Origin: Sphaerisporangium viridialbum
GTDB taxonomy: Bacteria; Actinomycetota; Actinomycetes; Streptosporangiales; Streptosporangiaceae
Direction of reading: 5' to 3'
Assembly: GCF_049674955.1 (NCBI RefSeq)
Contig: NZ_CP187232.1
Coordinates: forward strand, 2,418,001 to 2,482,000
DNA length: 64,000 nt
Below the pieces are notes generated by a model. It saw nothing but the letters and a program-made list of their open reading frames with translations, was not told the DNA's origin and made no database searches. The position numbers were made by a program, and so were the translations under genes. Below are positions 1 through 8,806 of this stretch, one piece after another (within the stretch, counting starts at the first letter, position 1; the number at the start of each line of letters is the position of its first letter).

Positions 1-362
1 GCGACCTTGCACAGCCAGACCGCGTCCAGCCGGTCGGTCTTGGGGCGGCCCGGCAGGTGTTTGACGTCACGCGCGTTGACCAGCCAGGTTTCGAACCCGG
101 CTCCTTCGAGAATGTAGAAGATCGGCTTCCAGTAATCACTGGTCGCTTCCATCACCACCCTGGTGACGCCCAGGCAGCGCAGATGATCGGCCATCGACAA
201 AACCGAACGGGTCATCGTCGAGTGGGTGCTCACCTCCTGCAGCCGCTTACCGGGCCGGTCTTCGCTCGGGACGCGGGTGCAGCAGACTAGTTCGGCCTTA
301 CCGATGTCCAGCGCCGCGATCCGTTCGATGATCTCCTCGGTGTCCCTGGTCTCCTCCAGCAT
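1..362 (-). CDS. IS110-family transposase, 5' part (runs off window)
   Basis: About 120 residues read from an ATG at 362 down to the window edge without a stop. The N-terminal IS110 (DEDD) domain is recognisable: ALDIGK with Asp19, VMEATSDYW with Glu72, and the GRPKTDRLDA stretch with Asp110/Asp113, three of the four expected acidic catalytic residues. The C-terminal transposase_20 domain would lie outside the window. IS110 enzymes move the element through a Holliday-junction-like mechanism and usually lack terminal inverted repeats. No frameshift is visible, so it may be intact. The element end should lie in the gene-free DNA upstream (363-680), but I cannot place it. Confidence 0.85.
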   Translation of the reverse strand, partial: MLEETRDTEEIIERIAALDIGKAELVCCTRVPSEDRPGKRLQEVSTHSTMTRSVLSMADHLRCLGVTRVVMEATSDYWKPIFYILEGAGFETWLVNARDVKHLPGRPKTDRLDAVWLCKV

Positions 363-680
363 GCGAACCTCCCTGCCGCCTGTTGCGGGCACCCTGCACG
401 TGCTGCCCGCAAGAGCCGCAAGGGAGAATGCGAAGCTAATCCGCGTGCTCGAAGCACAGTGAAGGGCCCATGGCGCGGCTCCCGGCGTCCGACTAACTGA
501 CGGCCTCAACGGACCAAAGACACTCGACGTCGGCGGGCAACCACCCCGATTTTCAGCCCGGAACGGGCATCCCCGCAGGGATATCAGGGACTAACTGGGT
601 GACTACGGGTTTTCGGGTATCGGGAAGATGTCGTCCGTCGCCCCATCCTGGTGGTCGATGTCTCTCGCCTCTGTACGTCG
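363..680. other. Gene-free stretch upstream of the IS110 gene
   Basis: About 320 bases between the transposase start and the end of the ROK gene. No convincing reading frame, RNA or clear repeat was seen. It probably contains the non-coding end of the IS110 element and the junction with host DNA. Confidence 0.4.
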
Positions 681-1625
681 TCAGATTCCGGGGTCGTGGA
701 CGCCGTGACGTCTCTGGTCGGCGACCAGGGCGGCGCCGATCAGCGTGGCGTCGCTGTCCTCCACCACGTGTTCCAGGACGAGGCCGCACCACCACGGCCG
801 CGACGACTCCCACCGCTCGCGTAAGGCCGTCCCGAACACCGTGCCGGGCCCGAGGATGGCACCGGCGAGCGCGACACGCACCGGATCGAGGGTGGCCACG
901 ACGTTGCGGATGCCGACGGCGAGATGCCGGGCCGCACGATCGAGCACCTTCCTCGCCTCGGCTTCACCGGCGCGGACGGCCTCCTGGAGGTCTCCGGCAT
1001 GCACCGCTCCGGCCGATCGGCGCCGGCTGTGCAACAACGCGCTACGCCCCGACTCGGCCAGCCCTTCCGCCTCCGCGGCTAGAGCCCGCCCCGACACGTA
1101 CATCTCAAGGCATCCATGACCGCCGCACGGACACTCCAAGCCGTCCACCACGACGACCGAGTGCCCGAAGTCACCGGCGGCGCCCCGCCCGGCGACAAGC
1201 CTGCCATCCTCCAGAACCGCGCCACCCAACCCGGTGCCCATGCTGATCACGGCCGTCAGGCCTTCCGGCCACCGGCGGCCGAGTGACACGGCCGCCGCCT
1301 GGGAGTCGTTGACAAGGAACACCTCGTCACAGGGCAGTCGCTCGCGAAGCTCACGCGCGACCGGGGTCGGGCCCCGGATCCCGAGGTTGATGGCACTCAC
1401 CACGGTGTCGCCCTGCACGATGCCGGCGATCCCGACACCGACGGCGACGGGGTCCGCGCCCACCGCCGCCGCGCTCTGCCGGAGCAGCGCGGCGGCGGTG
1501 GCGTACTGCGCGGGAAGGGTGTCGGGTCGCGGGCGGCGCTCGCGGTGAACGATGCCGTCACCGTCGAGGAGAGCGACCCTGATCCAGGTGCCGCCCCAAT
1601 CGACGGCGCCCACCAACTGCGACAC
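681..1625 (-). CDS. ROK-family sugar kinase (glucokinase-like)
   Basis: Protein of 314 residues, GTG start at 1625. It has the N-terminal ATP-binding loop (DWGGTW, residues 9-14), a catalytic-type Asp in VNDSQAA (Asp107), GTGLGG (130-135) and the ROK zinc motif CPCGGHGC (165-172) with His155. The usual ExGH before the cysteines reads GDFGH. There is no N-terminal helix-turn-helix, so this is a kinase-type ROK protein rather than a repressor. It probably phosphorylates a hexose or amino sugar. It is the last gene of the five-gene sugar operon, 37 bases after the cupin gene, which suggests it acts on the sugar the operon imports. The exact substrate cannot be read. Confidence 0.85.
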   Translation of the reverse strand: MSQLVGAVDWGGTWIRVALLDGDGIVHRERRPRPDTLPAQYATAAALLRQSAAAVGADPVAVGVGIAGIVQGDTVVSAINLGIRGPTPVARELRERLPCDEVFLVNDSQAAAVSLGRRWPEGLTAVISMGTGLGGAVLEDGRLVAGRGAAGDFGHSVVVVDGLECPCGGHGCLEMYVSGRALAAEAEGLAESGRSALLHSRRRSAGAVHAGDLQEAVRAGEAEARKVLDRAARHLAVGIRNVVATLDPVRVALAGAILGPGTVFGTALRERWESSRPWWCGLVLEHVVEDSDATLIGAALVADQRRHGVHDPGI

Positions 1626-1662
1626 GGTCTCGCCCTGCTTTCCTTTGATCAGCCGCGCCGAC

Positions 1663-2511
1663 TCAGTCGATGCAACCCGGCTTGTACTCGTCGGCGACGC
1701 TGAACAGGCAGGTCGCCGGATTCTGGCTCATGTTGAAGAACGAGTGCCGGGTTCCCTTCGGAATCCGCACCCCGTCCCAGGGGCCGAGCTCGACCCACTT
1801 CCTGGTCTCGGGGAACTCGACGTGCAACTCGCCGGACTCGACGAACACCACTTTCTCACCCTCGTGCTGGTAGTCGCAGCTCCGCTGTCCCCCGAGAAAG
1901 CGCATCTTGCCGGCGGTCAGGTGCTCGGTGCTGGCCAGAATGCCGACCAGGACCTCGCGGCCACGGACGGTGCCTTCCAGGCGCCAAAGAAGGTCGGACT
2001 CACGGATCATCCAAGCGGTCTTCTCGCGCGGCTCGTCGCGCACCATCGGCCACGAGCCCATCAGCTCGTCCTGCCCCTGCTTCGGGGCGTTCTCGAGCGG
2101 CGGCTGCGACCGCGCGTACGCGCCGCCGGTTCCGGCCTTGGGAGCCGGCTGGAAGAACTCGAGCATGCGCAACTGAGAATTGCTGTAGTTGTAGTGATAG
2201 TGCCAGGTGTCCTTGCGGAAGAAGATCGCCTCACCCGGATTGACGACGAACACCTCGCCGGTCACCGGGTTGGTCTGGACCAGCACACCCTCAAGAACAT
2301 AGAACAGCTCGTCGGCACCGAAGACGGTGGGGTTGGCCGGCGAGTTCACCGCGGCACCCTGGGGGGACATGCCGACGATGTTCAGGTTCAGTTCCGCGTC
2401 GTCGGCGTAGAACCAGTCGGCCAGCCGGCCCGTCTGCTCATCGCCCCAGGTCCGGCGTCCGATATCGGCGTAGCGCAGGAGCACCGGCTGGGCAGGGGTC
2501 TCGGATTGCAT
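1663..2511 (-). CDS. Bicupin protein of the sugar operon
   Basis: 282 residues from an ATG at 2511, preceded by an AGAAAGG ribosome-binding site. The open frame continues upstream, but that part overlaps the permease gene and does not look like protein. Two beta-barrel cupin halves are apparent: residues about 50-115 (ELFYVLEG, PGEAIFF, DTWHYHYNY) and about 200-275 (EKVVFVESGELHVEF, GVRIPKGTRHSFFN). Both have the PxG and His-rich second cupin motifs. Such bicupins are often sugar isomerases or sensors, but no catalytic role can be assigned. It lies between the permease and ROK kinase genes on the same strand, so it probably acts on the imported sugar or its first metabolite. Confidence 0.7.
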   Translation of the reverse strand: MQSETPAQPVLLRYADIGRRTWGDEQTGRLADWFYADDAELNLNIVGMSPQGAAVNSPANPTVFGADELFYVLEGVLVQTNPVTGEVFVVNPGEAIFFRKDTWHYHYNYSNSQLRMLEFFQPAPKAGTGGAYARSQPPLENAPKQGQDELMGSWPMVRDEPREKTAWMIRESDLLWRLEGTVRGREVLVGILASTEHLTAGKMRFLGGQRSCDYQHEGEKVVFVESGELHVEFPETRKWVELGPWDGVRIPKGTRHSFFNMSQNPATCLFSVADEYKPGCID

Positions 2512-2573
2512 GTTTACCTTTCTTCGACCGCGGTCGTCCGCGGCGGTCCTGAATGATGGGGGGTTTGCGTGGC

Positions 2574-3398
2574 CTATCCCTTGATCGAACCCGAGGTGAT
2601 TCCGAACGCGAACGACCGCTGCAGCACGATGTAAACAACGACGACCGGCAACGCGGTCAGAATCGCAGCGGCGGAGAGATAGGTGAAGTCGGTCGTGTAC
2701 TGGCCCTGAAAGATGGCCAGCGTCATGGGCGCCGTCAATTGACGGCCGCCGGACAACATGACCAGTGGCACCAGGAGATCGTTCCAGGTCCACACGAATG
2801 ACAGGGCGATCAGCGCCAGGAGCTGGGGGCCGGCCATCGGAACCAGCAGACGGGTCAGAATGACGAAGCTGTTGGCTCCGTCCACCTTTCCCGCGTCGAT
2901 GATCTCGGATGGCGCGTTCGTAAAGAACGTGCGCATCCAGAAGGTTCCGAAAGCGAGACCCAATGCCGTCTCAACCAGGATGACACCCAAAAGGTTATCA
3001 GCCAACCCGATTTCACGGAAATCGAAGAAGAGTGGAATTATCAACGACTCGTTGGGGAGCATGAGGCCGCCGAGAAGGATCAGGAACAGCAGGCCCCGAA
3101 AGGGGAACTTGAACTGGGCGAGTGCATAGCCGGCCGGCACTGACAAGAGCACCGTCAGCAACGTGGCCGAAATGCTGATCTTGAAGCTCGTCGCCAGGGC
3201 CGTTCCCAGCTCTGCGAGTTCCCAGACATCCGCGAAATTGCCGAAATGGAAGGAGTCACTCAGCCTGATCGAGCTGTTCTGCGTGTCGGGCTCCCCGAGC
3301 GCCATGATCACCACTCCGATGAGCGGCACCACGGCGAGCGCCGCCGCACAAGTGACGACTACCTGGCCGGTGATCGCGTGTGTTCGAGTCGATTTCAC
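2574..3398 (-). CDS. ABC sugar permease, MalG type
   Basis: 274 residues, GTG start at 3398 that overlaps the stop of the upstream permease (GTGA), indicating translational coupling. One signal-anchor-like helix is followed by the MalG-type six-helix fold. The EAA-type cytoplasmic loop is visible as IIDAGKVDGANSFVILTRLL, and the C-terminus ends GITSGSIKG, typical of carbohydrate importers of the CUT1 class. No ATPase gene is present in the operon, as is usual in actinomycetes, where a shared MsiK-type ATPase serves many importers. An extended open frame upstream of 3398 is only the antisense-frame read-through of the neighbouring permease. Confidence 0.9.
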   Translation of the reverse strand: MKSTRTHAITGQVVVTCAAALAVVPLIGVVIMALGEPDTQNSSIRLSDSFHFGNFADVWELAELGTALATSFKISISATLLTVLLSVPAGYALAQFKFPFRGLLFLILLGGLMLPNESLIIPLFFDFREIGLADNLLGVILVETALGLAFGTFWMRTFFTNAPSEIIDAGKVDGANSFVILTRLLVPMAGPQLLALIALSFVWTWNDLLVPLVMLSGGRQLTAPMTLAIFQGQYTTDFTYLSAAAILTALPVVVVYIVLQRSFAFGITSGSIKG

Positions 3399-4357
3399 GC
3401 CTTCCTCCAGGGACGCAGGATGAGCACCGTCAGCAGGAGGATCAGCACCGTGAGGAGCACGCCCATCGCCGAGGCCGTGCCGAGTTCTCCGACGAAGAAC
3501 GCCTTCTGGTAGACGAGGAAGGACGGCACCTCGGTCGACCTGCCAGGCCCTCCCTGGGTGGTCACGTAGATCAGGTCGAAGTTCTTCAGAGCCGCGGTGA
3601 CCGAGAGCACCATGATCACCGTGATCTCGTTCCGCACCCCGGGCAGAGTCACCGTGAAGAACTCGCGGATGCCGCCCGCGCCGTCGAGCCGGACCGCCTC
3701 GTACAGTTCCGCCGGGATGCGTTGCACACCGGCGAGCAGCAGCACCAGGACCAGTCCGAGGAGCATCCAGGTGCCGATCAGCCCAACCGAGGGCAGGGAC
3801 CACGCGAAGTCGCCCAGCCACGCACGCGCCCAGCTGTCGAGTCCGACCGCCCTCAACAGCGTGTTGACCGGACCGTCCGGGGCCAGCAGCCAGCGCCAGG
3901 CCACACCGGTCACCACCGGGGCTATCACGTACGGCAGGAACAGGAGGGTTCTGAGGATGACCATCCCCCGGACCTTCGTGCTGCGCAGGATGCCCACGAG
4001 CACCAGCGCCAGCCCTGTGGTCAAGAAGGCATAGAAACCGATCAGGATGAACGCGTGCAGGAACGCGTCCCGGTTCTGCGGGCTCCCCAGGACGGTGCGG
4101 TAATTGTCGAGACCGACCCAGCGCGCCGCGTTGATGCCGTCCCATGAGCAGAACGACAGATAGACGCTGTGCAGGAACGGGAGCAACAGAAACAAGACGT
4201 AGAAGATCAGTGCGGGTGCCAGGTACCCGAAACCGACCAGGGCGGCCCGCCTCTGCCGGCTGCGCAGGGTCGGCCCCGCCCCGTTCCGCCGAACGGGACG
4301 AGACCGGACCATCAAGCTCGAAGTCAAGAACGTGCCGTCTTCACGAGCGGGTAGCAC
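3395..4357 (-). CDS. ABC sugar permease, MalF type
   Basis: 320 residues with a GTG start at 4357 and an AAGGA site about 10 bases upstream; an internal ATG at 4312 is an alternative start. Six predicted membrane helices. The EAA loop reads LYEAVRLDGAGGIREFFTVTLPGV. It pairs with the MalG-type gene that overlaps its stop by four bases, and follows the binding-protein gene by 15 bases. Together they form a CUT1-class carbohydrate importer. Substrate unknown. Confidence 0.9.
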   Translation of the reverse strand: MLPAREDGTFLTSSLMVRSRPVRRNGAGPTLRSRQRRAALVGFGYLAPALIFYVLFLLLPFLHSVYLSFCSWDGINAARWVGLDNYRTVLGSPQNRDAFLHAFILIGFYAFLTTGLALVLVGILRSTKVRGMVILRTLLFLPYVIAPVVTGVAWRWLLAPDGPVNTLLRAVGLDSWARAWLGDFAWSLPSVGLIGTWMLLGLVLVLLLAGVQRIPAELYEAVRLDGAGGIREFFTVTLPGVRNEITVIMVLSVTAALKNFDLIYVTTQGGPGRSTEVPSFLVYQKAFFVGELGTASAMGVLLTVLILLLTVLILRPWRKA

Positions 4358-4372
4358 ATGGTGAATCAGTCC

Positions 4373-5749
4373 TTATTTGAGCGAGTCCACGAACGGGCCG
4401 TAGGCGTTCTGGAGCTCTTGCAGGAAGGCGTCAACGGACATGGAGCCGGACATGAGCAGGTCGAAGCTGCTCGAGATCGTCGGGTAGAGCTCCGGCGCAC
4501 CCCAGTCGACGTAGGGCACCGGCGTACCCTCGCCGACGAGGGCCAGGCCATTGCGCAGGGCGTCCTGGGACGGGACGGGCAGATTGGCGGACGCGATCGC
4601 CTTCTCGGGATCGGCAGGGGCCTTCGAGGAGATGACGCCGTTGGCCAGGAACAGTTCCGCCGCCTTGTCACCGGTGACGAAGTCGATGTACTTGGCCGCC
4701 AGTTCCTTGTTCTTTGACTTGGTCGGGATGGCCCATGGAATGTCACCCGCGCCCACGGCAGAGAGCCCCTCGCCGGACACCGACGGGAAGAAGACCATCC
4801 GGAACTTCCCGATCTGCTCCGGCGTCCCCTTGAGCGGCATGAAGCGAGAGCTGGTCAGGGAGAACAGACCCTTACCTGCCGTGAAGTTGGCGATCACCTG
4901 GTCGGTCTTGTACGCCGTCCAGCCCGGTGTGAAGTAGCCCTTCTTACCCCACGACTTCATGGTCTCGGCGGCCCAGACCGCCGTTTGGGACTTGAAGCTC
5001 TCGTTGCCTTGGTGGAACACCAGGTTCTCCACCACCTTCGGTCCCCCCTGCGCGATCAGCAGCTCGCTGAGGAGCCACGCCGCCAGCTCGCCGCTGGCCG
5101 AGCCGAGCTGGAACGGGATGTCCCCGCCCGCCTTCGCGGTCTCCATCTGGCTTTCGAGCTCTTTGATGGTCTTGGGCTCGGAGTCGATGCCCAGCTTCTC
5201 GGCGATCTCGGTGTTCATCAGGAGGCCGATCCACGCGCTGGTGGCCGACATGCCCCACAGCGGACCCTCCCCCATGACCTTTCCGTCTTTGCTGAACCGA
5301 TTGAGCGCCAACTGTTGGGTCGACTGTCGCTTGTCCCAGCCGTACTTCTGGGCGTAGTCGTCGAGGCTGGTCAGCAGACCACCCTTCACGAAGGCGCTGA
5401 TGGCCTGGTAGCCCCGGTTGACCTGGGTCAGGTCCGGGGGGTTACTACCGGACAGCTGGAGCGTGGCCGTGGACGCGAGTTCGTCGAAACTCTTGCTGAC
5501 GAAGTCGACCTTGACGCCGGGGTTCTCGCTCTCGAACTGCTTATTCAGCTTCTGGTATGCCGCCAGAATGCCGGGTGAGCCACCGAGGCCGCTCTGCACG
5601 ACCAAGGTGCTGCTACCACCGGACCCTTCAGCCGACGACGACGGTGACGATGACGAACACGCCGAAGCTGCGAGGGCGAGTGCCACAGTTGCGGCTATTA
5701 CGGCGGTCGACAGCCTGGCGGGGGGTCTTTTCAACTGATTCTTTGGCAT
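4373..5749 (-). CDS. Extracellular sugar-binding lipoprotein of ABC importer
   Basis: 458 residues. A lipoprotein signal sequence ends in LAASAC with the lipidated Cys at 31, followed by a Ser-rich tether. The rest matches the family-1 solute-binding fold (early SENPGVKVDFV; GVISSKAPADPEKA near the C-terminus). This is the first gene of the operon and lies head to head with the GntR regulator, with about 500 bases of promoter DNA between. Expected to capture a mono- or oligosaccharide outside the membrane and hand it to the two permeases. The ROK kinase and bicupin downstream suggest sugar catabolism rather than antibiotic export. Confidence 0.9.
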   Translation of the reverse strand: MPKNQLKRPPARLSTAVIAATVALALAASACSSSSPSSSAEGSGGSSTLVVQSGLGGSPGILAAYQKLNKQFESENPGVKVDFVSKSFDELASTATLQLSGSNPPDLTQVNRGYQAISAFVKGGLLTSLDDYAQKYGWDKRQSTQQLALNRFSKDGKVMGEGPLWGMSATSAWIGLLMNTEIAEKLGIDSEPKTIKELESQMETAKAGGDIPFQLGSASGELAAWLLSELLIAQGGPKVVENLVFHQGNESFKSQTAVWAAETMKSWGKKGYFTPGWTAYKTDQVIANFTAGKGLFSLTSSRFMPLKGTPEQIGKFRMVFFPSVSGEGLSAVGAGDIPWAIPTKSKNKELAAKYIDFVTGDKAAELFLANGVISSKAPADPEKAIASANLPVPSQDALRNGLALVGEGTPVPYVDWGAPELYPTISSSFDLLMSGSMSVDAFLQELQNAYGPFVDSLK

Positions 5750-5840
5750 TTTGAGTTCCTTCGGCTACTCTGCGCAGCCAAGATGGCACGCTCGCAGGTT
5801 CTCCGTTGACGCAGGGGGCCGGGGTCGCGGGGGACTAGTA

Positions 5841-5857
5841 GGTCTAGGATGGAGACC
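5841..5857. promoter_or_regulatory. Inverted repeat GGTCT-N7-AGACC, candidate GntR operator
   Basis: Perfect 5-bp arms with 7-bp spacing, about 90 bp upstream of the binding-protein gene. The half-site GGTCT resembles half-sites bound by HutC/DasR-type GntR proteins (ACTGGTCTAGACCA family), and the divergent neighbour encodes such a regulator. Binding is inferred. Confidence 0.4.
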
Positions 5858-5946
5858 GCATCCATCAGGTGGTGGATGTCAACGGCGCGCAGAGTCTTCG
5901 GGTCTGAACCGGCCGCAGGTCATCTCCGGGGATCGCCAGCAGATAA

Positions 5947-5967
5947 CTGGTCTGTTCGGAGGACCAG
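5947..5967. promoter_or_regulatory. Inverted repeat CTGGTC-N9-GACCAG, candidate GntR operator
   Basis: Perfect 6-bp arms that match the CTGGTC half-site typical of HutC/DasR-type operators, but with a 9-bp spacer instead of adjacent arms. Lies in the middle of the divergent region between the importer operon and the GntR gene. Confidence 0.45.
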
Positions 5968-6249
5968 ATTGCGGCCCCCGGATCTTGCTGTCAAGAGTCG
6001 TCCGCAATCACGCCCACTTTCGTTACCGCTTCGTGTTACAGCGCCCGTCCGCAGCTAGGGCGCCTGAACGGGTCGGAAGTGACCGTGGTCATGGTCCAGA
6101 TCCACCCGGTCCGGTGGCGACCGAAACGCGATAATCTCGTTGCCTTGCCGACCACTTCGCCAGACGAGCCCGGACGCCTGGTCGAAATGACAGGCTCGGA
6201 CTACCCTCAGGTGGTGGTGCGGCCACAAGTGAAGGAAGAACGTACAGAG

Positions 6250-7008
6250 ATGAAGCCGATCCCACTCAGCATCGGCCCAGCCAGCGTGGAGGGACGGCAT
6301 ACCGCCGTCGAAGCGTACAAAAACCTGCTCAAGGCATTGGACTCCGCTCACTACGTGCCCGGCTCCAGGCTTCCCGGCGAACGCGCGCTGGCCGCCCAGC
6401 TCGGCGTCAGTCGCGCGACTCTCCGGCTGGTCCTCAAGGCGCTGGCCGACACCGGGCGCATAGACCCTTCGCCGCAACGTGGCTGGTTCGTGGCCGAGCG
6501 GAAGTTCATCCACGAGCCGAACCGTCTGCGCAGCTTCTCCGAGGCGGCCGCCGAGCAGGGCATGAAGGCTTCGTCCAAGATGATCAGGCTCGCCCGGCGG
6601 CCGGCGACGGTCGACGAAGCAGAGGCGCTGTCGCTCGCCGACGGGGACGACGTCGTCCACCTTGAGCGGGTACGGAGCCTCGACAATGGGGTGATCAGCG
6701 TCGACAGTTCATGCCTCCCGGCACATCGCGTGCCCGGACTTGAACTCGCCGACCTGACCGATACCTCGCTGTACGGGCTCCTCATGGAGCGCTACGGCAT
6801 CATTCCGATGCGGTGCGACTACCAACTCCAGGCGGAGCTGGCCACAAGCCGCATCGCCGGCCTTCTCGAAATGCCCGAGGGCGCACCGGTTCTCGTCGGC
6901 TACCAGACGACCTTCGACCAGAGCGAGAGCCGGGTCGATGTCGGCTGGCAGGTGTATCGGGGGGACTCCTACCGGTTCCGCGCCTCGCTGTTCCGGCACG
7001 AATCCTGA
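6250..7008 (+). CDS. GntR-family (HutC subfamily) transcriptional regulator
   Basis: 252 residues from the ATG at 6250, which follows an AAGGAAGAA ribosome-binding site. The frame is open from 6079, but the added 57 residues have no domain. A winged helix occupies residues about 15-85 (GSRLPGERALAAQLGVSRATLRLVLKAL is the recognition region). It is followed by a UTRA ligand-binding domain (about 100-245), including LSLADGDDVVHLERVRSLD and the terminal FRASLFRHES. HutC-type regulators usually sense a phosphorylated sugar or small metabolite. Its divergent position and the two inverted repeats between the genes suggest that it controls the sugar importer operon and itself. Confidence 0.85.
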   Translation: MKPIPLSIGPASVEGRHTAVEAYKNLLKALDSAHYVPGSRLPGERALAAQLGVSRATLRLVLKALADTGRIDPSPQRGWFVAERKFIHEPNRLRSFSEAAAEQGMKASSKMIRLARRPATVDEAEALSLADGDDVVHLERVRSLDNGVISVDSSCLPAHRVPGLELADLTDTSLYGLLMERYGIIPMRCDYQLQAELATSRIAGLLEMPEGAPVLVGYQTTFDQSESRVDVGWQVYRGDSYRFRASLFRHES

Positions 7009-7205
7009 CCACACCCGCGGGCCGATGCACCTACGTCGTGAACGGCGAAGCCAGTCGGCGGCGGACCGGCGTCCACGCCTCAGAGGGCATTTTATCTATG
7101 CTTAGTCTGGATATGCCGCTTTTGAGGTCATAGGCTTTCGATGCACCTCGTCCTATATGGACGTATTCATGGGCTCCGAAGCGGTGACTCCAGGTGGACG
7201 AGTGA

Positions 7206-7769
7206 TCATTGACAGTTGGCCGGATCCTGGCCTTGGCGGTCGAACTCTTCCCGCGTGATCGTGACGTCGCCCCGATCGGGCGGTGACCGTCTCTCGTCGT
7301 ACCGCTGGACCAGCACCGACCCCGGATTGAGCTTTGCCACGCTGTCGGCGGAGAAGCTGACATGGTCGGTGGTGACTTGGTTGTAGCCTCGCCCCTGGTA
7401 GCCGAACGAGTGATAGAGCACACCCGGGCGCAGCACGAACGGTTTCGGCTCTACCGTCCAACCATCATCCGGAGCGTCCAGCCGGACGGACGCGCTCTGC
7501 CCGTCCAGAGACGGTGCGATGAAGTCCACGTCGTCCACGACCGTTGCTGCTGACGAAGGGCTGGGCATGGTATCCCACGGGCCCGAGGTGTCCTCGTAGT
7601 GAGAGATGTCTACACCCTCAGGAGTTGCTCCCCCGCACCATGCCAGGACGATGATCGGATGCCCCTCTGCGTCGACGCTGACTCCGGCAGCCCCCGCTAT
7701 GGGAGGCGAGCAACTCGTAACGCTCATGAGCCCGACGATTACCAGCACGATCCCGCATAAGCGCCGCAT
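7206..7769 (-). CDS. Putative secreted lipoprotein, function unknown
   Basis: 187 residues. The N-terminus carries a lipoprotein signal ending VTSC (Cys20). The mature part is acidic, low in repeats and ends in an Asp/Glu-rich segment. It has no motif I can assign. No clear ribosome-binding site was found, and the neighbours give no functional clue. It converges with the GntR gene across about 200 bases without an obvious terminator. Confidence 0.6.
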   Translation of the reverse strand: MRRLCGIVLVIVGLMSVTSCSPPIAGAAGVSVDAEGHPIIVLAWCGGATPEGVDISHYEDTSGPWDTMPSPSSAATVVDDVDFIAPSLDGQSASVRLDAPDDGWTVEPKPFVLRPGVLYHSFGYQGRGYNQVTTDHVSFSADSVAKLNPGSVLVQRYDERRSPPDRGDVTITREEFDRQGQDPANCQ

Positions 7770-8275
7770 ATGCGCACGTTAAGCGAAGCCGACATCGTTG
7801 CCGTGGACCGTGATCAGATTGCCTTGGAACCGTAGCAGGGTCGTGTAGGGGCTGACATCGGAAGGCTGTCCGTTGCCGTGGCACACGAGGAGTCTGTGAT
7901 CAAGCATGCCGCACCGGGCGGCAATCAGGCGAGCCGTCAGGCTTCTGGGAGCCACCTTGGGAGCCACCCGAACGGACGATCTTGGACTGCGGCGAACGGA
8001 GATGGACGGGAAGGATGCCGATGGACGAGGTGGCGGACGCCTATGAACACTGACGGAGATCGTTTGGGGACCTACGGATCACAGGAGGTCAGCGGCCCTG
8101 CCCTAGTTGCAGTTCTAGTTGCAATACAGCTCCGTGCAGGCCCGTTCCATGTAGGCCTGCGAGCCCGATCGGTCCACGTGGAACTGATCGGGACGGGCAG
8201 GATCCGAGCTGCTAATGCGGATTGGGTACGTGCGTCGAGGCCAGAGCGATCTACGTGCCATCCGCGTGCCTGAGC
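7770..8275. other. Low-information region beside an old integration site
   Basis: About 500 bases without a convincing gene. Short open frames on both strands lack homology signals and ribosome-binding sites. A near duplication (GGGAGCCACC repeated at about 7950-7970) is visible. With the adjacent integrase remnant, the area looks like decayed mobile-element DNA. Confidence 0.35.
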
Positions 8276-8324
8276 GCTCCTTGCAAGCGAGGGGCCACTG
8301 GTTTGAACCCAGTAGCGCCCACCA
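8276..8324 (+). other. tRNA 3'-end remnant, probable att half-site
   Basis: The last about 45-50 bases read like a tRNA 3' half: anticodon-like loop CTTGCAA, a T-arm with ACTGG/CCAGT flanking TTTGAAC, the acceptor strand AGCGCCC and a terminal ACCA at 8321-8324. The matching 5' acceptor (GGGCGCT) is not found about 75 bases upstream, and the anticodon stem pairs poorly. This is therefore a 3' fragment, as left by an element that integrates into a tRNA gene, rather than a functional tRNA. The integrase remnant ends about 60 bases away and points toward it, the usual int-att arrangement. Confidence 0.6.
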
Positions 8325-8387
8325 GCCAGAACGCCCCGCTTCCAAGATCGGAAACGGGGGGTGGGTGGCTATCGTTTCAGGGCGGCG

Positions 8388-8720
8388 GAAGATGCCGTCC
8401 ATCGCCGTGGCACCCTCCTGGATCATGGGTCGGATCTGGTGGCGGTAGACGGTCTCGGTGACCACCGTGTTGGAGTGACCCACCAGGCGCGAGATCTCCT
8501 CGATCGGGAGGTCATGGTCAGAGAGCCATGCCGTAGCTCTTGGGGAGCCCACTCCTTCCCCGTGAGCCCTGCGTCGTCGAGTACTTCCGGAAGTCGCGGC
8601 GCGTGTTGTGGGCAGCCACAGGTGAGCCGCTCTGCGTCGAGAACACCAGTTCATGCGTCTCGCCCTGGTCTTCCTTGAGCGCCTTCAGCGCCTCCATGGG
8701 CACCCCTGCTCGTATGGCAA
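8388..8720 (-). pseudogene. Tyrosine recombinase (integrase) remnant, frameshifted
   Basis: The C-terminal third of a phage/ICE-type tyrosine integrase can be reassembled from different frames. One frame gives ALKALKEDQGETHELVFS (about 8700-8580). A second gives WAPQELRHG, with the catalytic Arg of the ELRH box (about 8550-8520). A third gives LPIEEISRLVGHS followed by VYRHQIRPMI, with the HxxR-type GHS box and the likely Tyr nucleophile (8528-8388). At least two frameshifts separate these pieces. The N-terminal SAM-like and core-binding domains are absent; the CPBP gene begins at 8807. It is non-functional and marks the edge of a lost or decayed integrative element. Confidence 0.75.
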
Positions 8721-8806
8721 ATGTCATGCCCATGCCGCGCGGATCGCATACGAACTCATGAGCAACGCCACTGCTGCCGTAACGAGTCTCGGAAGAGGGT
8801 GGAAGC

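Noticed and set aside
3399..4145. N-terminal extension of the MalG-type permease
   Set aside because: Lies inside the MalF-type gene in another frame; the GTGA overlap at 3395-3398 gives a normal start.
8249..8324. Complete tRNA gene
   Set aside because: Only the 3' half is recognisable; the 5' acceptor, D-arm and a well-paired anticodon stem are missing.
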